NCBI GenBank assembly: GCA_937888765.1 | Contig: CALASU010000304.1 | Location: forward strand, 1-9,227 | Length of the DNA stretch: 9,227 nucleotides | DNA from: an uncultured Clostridia bacterium | Lineage (GTDB): Bacteria > Bacillota > Clostridia > Lachnospirales > Anaerotignaceae | Direction of reading: 5' to 3' | Shown: piece after piece, positions 1 through 6,931 of the stretch | How positions within the stretch are numbered: the first letter of the stretch is position 1 | Layout of the letters: every line of letters begins with the position of its first letter | Position numbers and translations under genes: made by a program | Notes under the pieces: generated by a model | Told to the model about the DNA's origin: nothing | Seen by the model: the letters and a program-made list of their open reading frames with translations, nothing else | Databases searched by the model: none

Positions 1-10
1 TCATTCTCAT
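1..10 (-). CDS. 5' end of a gene leaving the window to the left (unknown product)
   Basis: Only the first three codons are visible: an ATG at 10-8 read leftwards, then AGA and ATG. The start is supported by a very strong ribosome binding site, AAAGGAGG, whose GGAGG core is at 20-24, nine bases before the ATG. A good promoter lies further upstream (38-66). A second ATG at 18-16 is too close to the ribosome binding site and stops after three codons (Met-Lys-Gln-stop), so it is not the start. Nothing can be said about the product. The gene is divergent from the ArsC-like gene, so the two share a promoter region of about 120 bp. Confidence 0.45.
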
Positions 11-37
11 TGTTTCATACCTCCTTTTTTAGAATTA

Positions 38-66
38 AGTATACCAGAATCCTCGGACTTTGTCTT
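38..66 (-). promoter_or_regulatory. Promoter of the leftward gene
   Basis: Read on the minus strand: a -35 AAGACA (66-61), a 17-bp spacer, and a -10 TATACT (43-38) preceded by TGG, which makes an extended -10. The ribosome binding site and start codon follow at once, so the transcript leader is short. A 10-bp direct repeat TAGAATTAAG (30-39 and 88-97) brackets this promoter region. It could be an operator, but two copies prove little. Confidence 0.55.
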
Positions 67-88
67 GCCCTATACTGCAAAATAAGAT
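60..88 (+). promoter_or_regulatory. Possible promoter of the ArsC-like/Nit operon
   Basis: On the plus strand, TTGTCT (60-65), a 17-bp spacer and TAAGAT (83-88) give a moderate match (4 of 6 bases in each box). An alternative -10 is TATACT at 71-76, but it has no good -35. The site lies back to back with the leftward promoter, and the -35 boxes of the two overlap at 61-65. The gene starts at 134 after an AGAAAGGA ribosome binding site. Confidence 0.35.
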
Positions 89-133
89 AGAATTAAGAAT
101 TAGAAACAAATTTTACAGAAAGGATGTTTGACG

Positions 134-469
134 ATGAATATCCAGATCTATGGTTCCAAAAAATGCTTTGATACAAAAAAAGCAGAACGCTATTTCAAGG
201 AACGCAAAATCAAATATCAGTACATCGACCTGCACCAGTTCGGCATGGCAAAGGCTGTTTTTGAAGCCGCAAAGAAAAAAATCCCCGTGGAAGACCTCAT
301 CGACCGCAAATCCAAGGCATACACAAAGTTGTATATGGATTATATTGATGAAGCCAAACGGGAGCCGACATTATTTGAAAACCCCGAGCTGTTCGCAACA
401 CCCATCGTACGTAATGGCAGGGAATTCACATTGGGCTTCTGCCCCGATGTATGGAAAACATGGGAATAA
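134..469 (+). CDS. ArsC/Spx-like thioredoxin-fold protein
   Basis: A 111-residue protein of the arsenate reductase (ArsC)/Spx family. Visible marks are the N-terminal beta strand and active-site loop (IYGSKKCFDTKKA, Cys11), the family's short cis-proline signature TPIVR (89-93), and a C-terminal GFCPDVWKTW. The active-site pattern is Cys-Phe-Asp-Thr, with a single cysteine where Spx has CxxC. There is another cysteine at 103. Family members are true arsenate reductases, transcription regulators (Spx) or uncharacterised thiol proteins. With no arsR/arsB neighbours and no obvious Spx role, I would not call this an arsenate reductase. The ATG at 134 is preferred over an in-frame TTG at 128 because AGAAAGGA (117-124) sits nine bases before it. 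It is probably co-transcribed with the Nit-like gene, which starts 26 bases after its stop. Confidence 0.85.
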   Translation: MNIQIYGSKKCFDTKKAERYFKERKIKYQYIDLHQFGMAKAVFEAAKKKIPVEDLIDRKSKAYTKLYMDYIDEAKREPTLFENPELFATPIVRNGREFTLGFCPDVWKTWE

Positions 470-495
470 AAAACTGCGTAAAAGGAGGCATTTAC

Positions 496-1296
496 ATGAA
501 ACTTGCATTAGCACAAATTGATATGGGCTTTGAATCTGTGGAAACTACCATGGAACATTGCCGCCGCCTGATGGCAGAAGCAGGCGAAAAAGCCGTTGAT
601 TTCATTATTTTCCCTGAAATGACATTAACAGGCTTCACACTGAACCCCGAACAGTACGGCGAAGACAGAGCAAACAGCAGATCCATCGCCTTTTTCCAAG
701 AGGAAGCCAGAAAGAACAGCGTTGCAGTCTGCTTCGGTCTGCCCGTCCATGAAAACGGTATTTCCACCAATCACTGTATCCTGATCGATGAAAACGGATT
801 GATTTTGACAGATTATGCAAAAATCCATCCTTTCTCTTTCGGTGCGGAATCCAAGCATTATATCGGCGGCAGCGAAATGCAGTTCTGCGAAGTAAAAGGC
901 GTTCCTGTAACTCCATTCATCTGCTATGATCTGCGCTTTCCCGAAATCTTCCAGATCGCTTCCGAAAAAAGCCATCTGATCACCGTCATCGCCAACTGGC
1001 CTACTCCCCGCAGAGAGCACTGGCAGACACTGCTGAAAGCCCGCGCTATCGAAAACCAGTGCTTTATTATTGGTGTGAACCGCAGCGGCGAAGGCGGCGG
1101 GCTGTCCTATATCGGCGACAGCATGGCAGTTTCTCCCACAGGCGAAGTACTTGCCTATGTGGAAGGCGGCAATGGTCTGACGATTGTGGATATCGACCTT
1201 TCCGAAGTGGATGCTATCCGTAACAGCTTCCCTCTGAAAGCTGACCGCAAAATGGAACTGTACCATGCACTCTATAAACAACATCATACAAACTAA
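496..1296 (+). CDS. Carbon-nitrogen hydrolase, Nit2/omega-amidase type
   Basis: A 266-residue nitrilase-superfamily amidase. The catalytic Glu-Lys-Cys triad is complete: Glu41 in FPEMTLTG, Lys109 in YAKIHPFSFG, and Cys143 in ICYDLRFPE. A later block, NWPTPRREHWQTLLKARAIE, carries the conserved tryptophan and the arginines before the helix. Length and the CYDLRFP signature fit the omega-amidase branch (Nit2, E. coli YafV), which hydrolyses alpha-ketoglutaramate or alpha-ketosuccinamate to the keto-dicarboxylate and ammonia as a transaminase repair or salvage step. The exact substrate is inferred from the family. It has no signal peptide, so it is cytoplasmic. The start at 496 follows AAAGGAGG (481-488) with ideal spacing. 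An upstream in-frame ATG at 451 lies inside the previous gene and lacks such a site. It is the second gene of a two-gene operon with the ArsC-like protein. Confidence 0.92.
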   Translation: MKLALAQIDMGFESVETTMEHCRRLMAEAGEKAVDFIIFPEMTLTGFTLNPEQYGEDRANSRSIAFFQEEARKNSVAVCFGLPVHENGISTNHCILIDENGLILTDYAKIHPFSFGAESKHYIGGSEMQFCEVKGVPVTPFICYDLRFPEIFQIASEKSHLITVIANWPTPRREHWQTLLKARAIENQCFIIGVNRSGEGGGLSYIGDSMAVSPTGEVLAYVEGGNGLTIVDIDLSEVDAIRNSFPLKADRKMELYHALYKQHHTN

Positions 1297-1316
1297 AAAA
1301 GACAGGTTTCCCTGTC
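1295..1316 (-). terminator. Intrinsic terminator of alaS (minus strand)
   Basis: A 6-bp GACAGG/CCTGTC stem with a four-base loop (1301-1316), followed on the minus strand by six T (1300-1295). On the plus strand the bases after the stem are AAAATTTC, so it works in the alaS direction only. The T-run overlaps the stop codon of the convergent Nit-like gene. Confidence 0.65.
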
Positions 1317-1350
1317 AAAATTTCTATAAATGAACTTCACCTTTTTCTTT

Positions 1351-1406
1351 GCATCCACATATAAATGCGGATGCAATATAAGGGTGCAGGGAAATTATTT
1401 CCCTGC
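1351..1406. repeat. Two intergenic palindromes between the convergent genes
   Basis: The first palindrome (1351-1374) has stem GCATCC-A-CAT against ATG-C-GGATGC with a four-base loop and one mismatch. The second (1386-1406) is a perfect palindrome, GCAGGGAAAT-T-ATTTCCCTGC. Neither is followed by a T-run on either strand. They look like the extragenic palindromes found around alaS on its other side as well (4101-4286). Confidence 0.6.
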
Positions 1407-1414
1407 TGGGGGTA

Positions 1415-1446
1415 TTGGGGGCAACGCCCCCAAGGTCTTTTTATTT
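1415..1446 (+). terminator. Probable terminator of the ArsC-like/Nit operon (plus strand)
   Basis: A GC-rich 8-bp stem TTGGGGGC/GCCCCCAA with an AAC loop (1415-1433) is followed by GGTC and then TTTTTATTTT (1438-1447). The T-rich tail runs into the stop codon of alaS. On the minus strand no T-run follows the stem. The stem also resembles the dispersed GC-rich palindromes seen upstream of alaS, so it may be a repeat unit used as a terminator. Confidence 0.5.
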
Positions 1447-4083
1447 TACCTGTTCAGCAACCACTTCTTTTGCTTTTTCCAGAGCTTCGCCGATCTTGGA
1501 AGCATCTTTACCGCCAGCCTGTGCCATGTTGGGACGACCGCCGCCGCCACCGCCGCAGACTGCCGCAGCCGCTTTGATGATATTGCCTGCGTGTGCACCT
1601 TTTTTCACAACGTCATCTGTTGCCATAACGATCAGGCTTACTTTGCCACCTGCTTCGCCTGCCAGTACGATCACGCCGCTGCCCAGCTTGCCTTTCAGCT
1701 GGTCGCCCAGTGTACGCATTGCGTTACCATCCATGTCTTTTACTTCTGCCGCCAGAACTGCTACGCCGTTGATTTCTACCTTCTGGTTCAGGATTTCATC
1801 AGCCGCACCGCCTGCCATTTTTGCTTTCAGTTTTTCCAGTTCTTTTGCCAGTTCTTTCTGTTCTGCCAGAATCTGTTCCATTCTTGCAACCAGTTTATCG
1901 GGAGAAGTTTTTGCCAGTGCGCTCAGTGTACGGATTTCTTCTTCCTGTGCCTGATAGTGAGCCAGTGCACCTTCGCCTGTCAGTGCTTCGATACGTCTTA
2001 CACCTGCGGCGATACCGTTTTCGGAAACGATCTTGAAAGAGCCGATCTGTGCTGTATTTTTCAGATGTGCACCACCGCAAAGCTCGATGCTGTAGCCGCC
2101 CATATCAACCACGCGAACCACATCGCCGTATTTTTCGCCGAACAGTGCCATCGCGCCTTTTTCTCTTGCCGCGTCGATGCTCATTTCTTCTGCTTCGATG
2201 TCGTAGCTTGCAAATACTGCATCGTTAACCAGTCTTTCTACTTCTTTGATTTCTTCCGCAGTCATGCCTGTAAAGTGTGTGAAGTCGAAACGCAGTCTGT
2301 CTGCACTTACATAGGAACCGGACTGTTCAACGTGTGTGCCCAGTACTGTTCTCAGTGCTTTCTGCAGCAGGTGTGTTGCGGAGTGGTTTCTGGAGGAAGC
2401 CATTCTGTGTTTCATATCAATGGAAGCTGTTACAACTTCATCCACCAGAATTGTGCCTTCTTTTACAACACCCATATGTGCTGTTTTGCCGCCGACTACT
2501 TTTACGCAGTCTGTGATTTCTACCAGACCTGTTGCTGTCTTGATTGTACCGTGGTCGCCCACCTGACCGCCGCTTTCTGCGTAGAAAGGTGTTCTGTCAA
2601 GGAATACCGCTACGGAATCGCCAGCCTGTGCACCTGTTGCCACTTCATCGTTTGCTACCAGAGCAATCACTTTTGCATCTGCCACTTCTGCCACATCATA
2701 GCCTGCGAATACAGTTGTCAGTTCTGCGGACAGTTCGTTATATACTGTTTCAGCCGCACCCATGTAGTTGGATTTGCCTCTTGCGGAACGTGCTCTGTCT
2801 TTCTGTGCTTTCATTTCTGCCGCAAATGCTTCATCGTCTACGCTCATGCCTGCTTCTTCCAGAATTTCTTTTGTCAGGTCGATGGGGAAGCCGTATGTGT
2901 CATACAGACGGAAGGATTTTTCGCCGCTCATCACTGTCTGACCTGCCGCTTTCATTTCTTCCATATCCTGTTTCAGGATTTCCATACCGTTGTCGATTGT
3001 TTTGTAGAAGCTGTTTTCTTCGATAGACAGGATTTTAAAGATATATTCCTGTTTATCAACCAGTTCAGGATATGCTTCGCCGCTGCAAGCGATTACCGCT
3101 TTGGACAGTTCAGCCAGGAATTCGCCTTTGATACCCAGCAGTTTGCCGTGTCTTGCCGCTCTTCTGAGCAGTCTTCTCAGAACGTAGCCTCTGCCTTCGT
3201 TGGAGGGCAGTACGCCGTCTGCTGTCATCATTGTTACGGAACGGATATGGTCTGTAATAACACGAACGGAAACGTCAACTTTACCGCCTTTGCCGTAGTC
3301 TACGCCTGCTTTTTCACAAACAGCGTCACGGATGGATTTTACTGTATCTACGTCAAAGATAGAGTCTACGCCCTGCATGATTGTTGCCATACGTTCCAGA
3401 CCCATACCTGTATCTACGTTTTTGAATTCCAGTTCGGAATATGTGCCGTCTTCATTTGCATTGAACTGTGTCAGTACCAGGTTCCAGAATTCCATGTATC
3501 TGTCACAGTCACAGCCTACGCCGCAGGTAGGGCTGTCACAGCCGTATTCGGGACCGCGGTCATAGTAGATTTCTGTACAGGGACCGCAGGGACCTGCGCC
3601 GTGTTCCCAGAAGTTATCCGCTTTACCCAGTTTTACGATTCTGTCAGCAGGCAGACCTACTTTGTTTTTCCAGATTTCGCCTGTTTCATCGTCTTCTTCG
3701 TAGATGGTTACGTACAGTCTGTCAGCGGGGATTTCCAGCCATTCTGTTACGAATTCCCAGGACCAGGGCACGATCTCATTTTTGAAGTAATCGCCGAAAG
3801 AGAAGTCACCCAGCATTTCAAAGAATGTGCCATGACGTGCTGTTTTCCCTACGTTGTCGATATCGCCTGTACGGATACATTTCTGGCATGTTGTTACCCT
3901 TTTGCTGGGGGGAATTTCCTGACCTGTGAAGTATGCTTTCATAGGTGCCATACCGGAGTTGATCAGCAGCAGACTTTTGTCGTTCTGAGGTACCAGAGGG
4001 AAGCTTTTCAGACGCAGATGGTCTTTGCTTTCAAAGAATTCCAGAAATTTCTCTCTGATCTCGTTTACACCAAGATTTTTCAT
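1441..4083 (-). CDS. alaS: Alanyl-tRNA synthetase
   Basis: An 880-residue class II synthetase that charges tRNA-Ala in the cytoplasm, complete and of usual length. The N-terminal aminoacylation domain contains motif 2 around RHGTFFEMLGDFSFGDYF (83-100), the cysteine-rich loop GCDSPTCGVGCDCDRYMEFW (181-200), and GMGLERM (226-232). The tRNA-recognition region follows, then the editing domain that clears mischarged Ser- and Gly-tRNA, with metal-binding HxxxH (His567, His571) and CxxxH (Cys669, His673). A coiled coil (about 710-757) leads to the C-Ala domain, which has a run of six glycines and GGRPNMAQAGG near 844-858. The start at 4083 is set by GGAGG six bases upstream on the minus strand and by the usual MKNLGVNEIR opening. 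An in-frame upstream ATG would add 12 unlike residues. There is no T-box leader, and no convincing promoter is visible between the upstream operon's terminator and the start. Confidence 0.98.
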   Translation of the reverse strand: MKNLGVNEIREKFLEFFESKDHLRLKSFPLVPQNDKSLLLINSGMAPMKAYFTGQEIPPSKRVTTCQKCIRTGDIDNVGKTARHGTFFEMLGDFSFGDYFKNEIVPWSWEFVTEWLEIPADRLYVTIYEEDDETGEIWKNKVGLPADRIVKLGKADNFWEHGAGPCGPCTEIYYDRGPEYGCDSPTCGVGCDCDRYMEFWNLVLTQFNANEDGTYSELEFKNVDTGMGLERMATIMQGVDSIFDVDTVKSIRDAVCEKAGVDYGKGGKVDVSVRVITDHIRSVTMMTADGVLPSNEGRGYVLRRLLRRAARHGKLLGIKGEFLAELSKAVIACSGEAYPELVDKQEYIFKILSIEENSFYKTIDNGMEILKQDMEEMKAAGQTVMSGEKSFRLYDTYGFPIDLTKEILEEAGMSVDDEAFAAEMKAQKDRARSARGKSNYMGAAETVYNELSAELTTVFAGYDVAEVADAKVIALVANDEVATGAQAGDSVAVFLDRTPFYAESGGQVGDHGTIKTATGLVEITDCVKVVGGKTAHMGVVKEGTILVDEVVTASIDMKHRMASSRNHSATHLLQKALRTVLGTHVEQSGSYVSADRLRFDFTHFTGMTAEEIKEVERLVNDAVFASYDIEAEEMSIDAAREKGAMALFGEKYGDVVRVVDMGGYSIELCGGAHLKNTAQIGSFKIVSENGIAAGVRRIEALTGEGALAHYQAQEEEIRTLSALAKTSPDKLVARMEQILAEQKELAKELEKLKAKMAGGAADEILNQKVEINGVAVLAAEVKDMDGNAMRTLGDQLKGKLGSGVIVLAGEAGGKVSLIVMATDDVVKKGAHAGNIIKAAAAVCGGGGGGRPNMAQAGGKDASKIGEALEKAKEVVAEQVK

Positions 4084-4100
4084 AAATATCCTCCTTTTTC

Positions 4101-4176
4101 TTGAGGGCTCTGCCCTCAAACTCCCGCCAAGGGGGTCACCCCCTTGGAACCCGATACGCAGAAACTACGTTTCTGC
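4101..4176. repeat. Three tandem GC-rich palindromes upstream of alaS
   Basis: Three perfect hairpins follow one another: TTGAGGGC/GCCCTCAA with a TCT loop (4101-4119), CCAAGGGGG/CCCCCTTGG with a TCA loop (4127-4147), and GCAGAAAC/GTTTCTGC with a TAC loop (4158-4176). The first lies just before the alaS ribosome binding site, so it would be in the alaS leader RNA. Stems of the form GGGGG-nnn-CCCCC also occur 3' of alaS (1415-1433). This suggests a dispersed extragenic repeat family; other copies would have to be sought in the genome. Confidence 0.65.
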
Positions 4177-4194
4177 CAAAAAAATTAAATTTAT

Positions 4195-4286
4195 CCGCCG
4201 AAGGCAAATAAAAAGTTTCGGTCAAGCCTTTTCAAAGGCTTGCGGAGTGTGAGGCAGAGCCTCACGGTTTTATTTGCTCTAAGCGG
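4195..4286. repeat. 92-bp palindromic element with a three-way-junction fold
   Basis: Outer arms GCAAATAAAA (4204-4213) and TTTTATTTGC (4268-4277) are perfect 10-bp inverted repeats. Five bases outside each lie CCGC (4195-4198) and GCGG (4283-4286), again complementary and symmetrically spaced. Inside are two hairpins: CAAGCCTTT/AAAGGCTTG (4223-4242) and GTGAGGC/GCCTCAC with an AGA loop (4249-4265). The whole would fold into a stem with two branches in either strand. No coding potential is seen. It could be a miniature mobile repeat, part of a structured alaS leader, or both. Confidence 0.6.
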
Positions 4287-4308
4287 TTCTTTGGAAGGTT
4301 TCCAATTT

Positions 4309-4344
4309 AAAAAAGCTAAAACCATTTTCGGTTTTAGCTTTTTT
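4309..4344 (-). terminator. Intrinsic terminator of the two-component operon
   Basis: A 15-bp stem, AAAAAAGCTAAAACC (4309-4323) against GGTTTTAGCTTTTTT (4330-4344), with a six-base loop starts one base after the histidine kinase stop codon. The A/T-rich base of the stem gives a T-run on both strands, so it could stop transcripts from either side. Its main client is the kinase gene. Confidence 0.85.
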
Positions 4345-4345
4345 G

Positions 4346-6205
4346 TTATTTAGCTTTGGGGAATGTGATCTGTACCTTAAACAGATCTCCGTCAATTTCC
4401 AGTGAAAATTTACCTTTTTGCAGTTCTGTAAGGGAGCGGGCGATATTCAGCCCCAAACCGCTGCCCTCTGTGGAGCGAGAAGCATCGCCCCTTACGAATC
4501 GTTCCATCAATTCCTCTGCGGGGATATTCAGCGATTCTCTGGAAATGTTTTTGACTGCCAGAGAAACTTCCTCTGCACTTTGCGTTACATTTAGATACAG
4601 ACGTGTATTCGGCTGAGCATACTTGCAGACATTACTCAGCAGATTATTCAGTATCCGCCAGCTGAGACTGCCGTCCAGAAAGGCGAATACAGGAGTTTCG
4701 GGCAGGCGGATTATGGTTTCCAGCTGGGCAAGATGCAGTTTTTCTTCATATTCTGCCACTGCCTGATGCAGAAGCTCTGCAAAATCTGTCGGTACAGGTG
4801 TAACACTCATATTCCCTGTGGAGGCTTTGGAGGCTTCCACAAGATCCTCTGTCAGCTTTTTTAAGCGAGCGGACTGCCTGTCCAGTACTTCCAGATACGC
4901 CGCCGCCTGTCCTGTGAGTTCCTCTTTCTTCAATAAATCCACATAGTTGATGATAGAGGTCAGCGGGGTTTTGATGTCGTGGGATACATTGGTAATGAGT
5001 TCCGTTTTCATCCGTTCGCTTTTCATCTGCTCCTGTACAGCGATGGAAAGACCGTCGGAAATGCTGTTGAGGTTTTCGCCGTGCTGTGCAAAAGAGGGGA
5101 GCATTTTCTGTGTATCTATCTGATAGCTGAGGTTGCCGTTTACAAGCGCTTCTGCACCTGTCTGAAGTTTCTGCATTTGCAGGGCGATATAGCAGAAAAG
5201 TGCAAGGAAAGCCAGATTCAGCAATACTGCAATGCCGCCGCCGAAAACATAGGCGGAAGAAATAAGAATCCATAAAACAGCTACTTTCCAGAATATTGGG
5301 ATAGAAACGACAGCTGTACGGAAAGCAGTCACGCACTGGCGTACAATGCGGCAGAAGAAGCCGAATATCTTCCAGCTGATTGTATTTCTCCACCATTTGC
5401 CGAGTTTCAGTCTGGTTATGCAGGTCAGAAGTGTGGCAAGTCCGACTGTGCCGAATACTGCAGTCAGAAGCAGGGTAAGGATGAGTCCTGCCAGACTTTC
5501 GTCAGGCTGTGTTTCATAGCTGAGTACAGCACAGAGAAAAAGAATACTCATGCTGCCAGCCAGATACAGGTCTAAAGGAATTTTGTCCTGTATGTTGGGA
5601 ACGATCCTGTCTGTGTGACTGCGATGTCCTGCTGTATAGAACAGATAAATCGCAGACAGAAGCATGAGGATCAGGCTGCCGATAAAAACAGGCAGGATCA
5701 GATTGCGGTAGGTATATACGCTGTCATAAAGCTGGAAACTGAAGGTATAATCATCTGTTACTGTAAGTGGGGTCTGCAGATAGCAGAGTATCTGATATTT
5801 TTTATGAACTTCATTTTCTTCGATCTCATCATAATAAAACTCGAAGGGGTAGCTTGCAACCCAAGGGGTAGAAGCATCTGTTTCTGCAAAATTTGTAAAC
5901 AGGATTTCCTCTTTTTCACTAGCTTTATCCACAATGCGGAAGCGAAAATTTGTGTTTTCTGTGGAAAATTCTTTCAGTAGGGAATCATGTTCATCAGGAT
6001 TATAGAAAAACCAATTCATAACCTCATTTGCATAATTTTGAGTAACATTATAGCACCAAGGAATTTTATGATAAGGGACTGCTTTGCCGAAAAAGTTATT
6101 TTCATCTGCATACAGCAGTGCGACACCGCTGACTGCTGTGGATAACCCCGTCAGAATTGCCAGAATAAAAGCAATCAGTTTCAGTCCGAAAGAATGTATT
6201 TTCAT
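4346..6205 (-). CDS. Membrane sensor histidine kinase, VanS-like
   Basis: A 619-residue sensor kinase. A hydrophobic segment near 9-32 and another near 167-191 enclose an outside domain of about 135 residues with no motif I recognise. Further hydrophobic segments lie near 212-230, 238-264 and 305-342, so this kinase has about six membrane spans, more than the usual two. A HAMP-like linker precedes the phosphoacceptor block ELITNVSHDIKTPLTSIINY, with His409. The ATP-binding domain shows the N-box NNLLSNVCKYA (520-530) and the G2 box GSGLGLNIARSL (581-592). The G1 position reads VKNIS instead of the common DxGxG. I believe this is usual for a VanS-like clostridial clade, but its ATP site deserves a check. 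The start is fixed by AAAGGAGG just upstream and by the ATGA overlap with the regulator stop, a sign of translational coupling. The ligand is unknown, and no resistance or transport genes lie next to it. Confidence 0.93.
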   Translation of the reverse strand: MKIHSFGLKLIAFILAILTGLSTAVSGVALLYADENNFFGKAVPYHKIPWCYNVTQNYANEVMNWFFYNPDEHDSLLKEFSTENTNFRFRIVDKASEKEEILFTNFAETDASTPWVASYPFEFYYDEIEENEVHKKYQILCYLQTPLTVTDDYTFSFQLYDSVYTYRNLILPVFIGSLILMLLSAIYLFYTAGHRSHTDRIVPNIQDKIPLDLYLAGSMSILFLCAVLSYETQPDESLAGLILTLLLTAVFGTVGLATLLTCITRLKLGKWWRNTISWKIFGFFCRIVRQCVTAFRTAVVSIPIFWKVAVLWILISSAYVFGGGIAVLLNLAFLALFCYIALQMQKLQTGAEALVNGNLSYQIDTQKMLPSFAQHGENLNSISDGLSIAVQEQMKSERMKTELITNVSHDIKTPLTSIINYVDLLKKEELTGQAAAYLEVLDRQSARLKKLTEDLVEASKASTGNMSVTPVPTDFAELLHQAVAEYEEKLHLAQLETIIRLPETPVFAFLDGSLSWRILNNLLSNVCKYAQPNTRLYLNVTQSAEEVSLAVKNISRESLNIPAEELMERFVRGDASRSTEGSGLGLNIARSLTELQKGKFSLEIDGDLFKVQITFPKAK

Positions 6206-6900
6206 GTGGTTACCTCCTTTTCCATTTTATAACCCAAGCCCCAGACAACTTTCAGATAACGAGGCTCGGAAGGATTGATCTCGATTTTTTCCCGCAGGTG
6301 GCGGATGTGCACGGCAACCACACCTGCAGAGCCATAGCTGTCTTCGTTCCAGATGCGTTCATAGATCTGTGCGGAAGAGAATACCCGCCCAGGGTGTTCC
6401 ATCAATAATTTTAAAATATTGTATTCACTGGGGGTCAGATTTACAGGTTCCCCGTCGATGGAAACCTGCTTGGTTTCATCATCCAGTACGATACCGCCGA
6501 TGCGAAGCTGAGAGGGCGTTTTTTCCAGTCCGCCAAGCTGTGTATAGCGGCGAAGCTGAGAACGCACACGGGCAAGCACTTCAACAGGATTGAAGGGCTT
6601 TGTGATATAGTCATCTGCCCCGATATTCAGCCCCAGTATTTTGTCGCTGTCCTCACTTTTTGCGGTCAGCAGTATGATGGGGATATTGTATTGCTCCCGC
6701 AGCTTTGCTGTGGCAGAAATGCCGTCTAACTGCGGCATCATAATGTCCATCAGGATCAGATGGATTTCTTCGGTTTCAACGACCTTGAGAGCCTCTGCAC
6801 CTGTGGACGCTGTGAAAAGAATATAGTTTTCTGTGGATAAATAGATGGATAACGCCGAAACGATATCGGGTTCGTCATCGCAGATCAGAATATGATACAT
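6202..6900 (-). CDS. OmpR/VanR-family response regulator
   Basis: A 232-residue two-domain regulator. The receiver domain (about 1-115) has the acidic pair Asp8-Asp9, the phosphoacceptor Asp52 in LMDIMMPQLDG, Thr79 in ILLTAK, and Lys101 in ITKPFNP. The winged-helix DNA-binding domain (about 130-228) shows LTPSEYNILKLLMEHPGRVF, the recognition-helix region VVAVHIRHLREKI, and the closing GLGYKME. All catalytic receiver residues are present, so it should be phosphorylated by the kinase encoded directly downstream. The start at 6900 has CGGAGG seven bases upstream. The stop TGA overlaps the kinase ATG by four bases. It is likely autoregulated, since repeated TATTTAAGA words lie at its promoter. 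The target genes are not evident here. Confidence 0.95.
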   Translation of the reverse strand: MYHILICDDEPDIVSALSIYLSTENYILFTASTGAEALKVVETEEIHLILMDIMMPQLDGISATAKLREQYNIPIILLTAKSEDSDKILGLNIGADDYITKPFNPVEVLARVRSQLRRYTQLGGLEKTPSQLRIGGIVLDDETKQVSIDGEPVNLTPSEYNILKLLMEHPGRVFSSAQIYERIWNEDSYGSAGVVAVHIRHLREKIEINPSEPRYLKVVWGLGYKMEKEVTT

Positions 6901-6931
6901 GGAAACACCTCCGTTTGTTTTCGTTAGGTTT

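Noticed and set aside
128..133. TTG start two codons upstream for the ArsC-like gene
   Set aside because: It lies only three bases after the AGAAAGGA site, too close. The ATG at 134 has correct spacing and the usual family start.
451..495. Earlier in-frame start for the Nit-like hydrolase at 451
   Set aside because: It overlaps the ArsC-like gene and lacks a ribosome binding site. AAAGGAGG before 496 and the family N-terminus fix the start at 496.
1330..4104. A plus-strand open frame of 924 codons opposite alaS
   Set aside because: It is the antisense shadow of alaS, rich in Cys and Phe, with no ribosome binding site and no family resemblance. The minus-strand AlaRS is certain.
4101..4286. 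CRISPR array or insertion sequence
   Set aside because: The palindromes are not equal-length direct repeats with spacers, and there is no transposase or target-site duplication that I can identify.
4084..4345. T-box riboswitch upstream of alaS
   Set aside because: The conserved T-box sequence and a terminator/antiterminator pair are not visible. Only palindromic repeats are seen.
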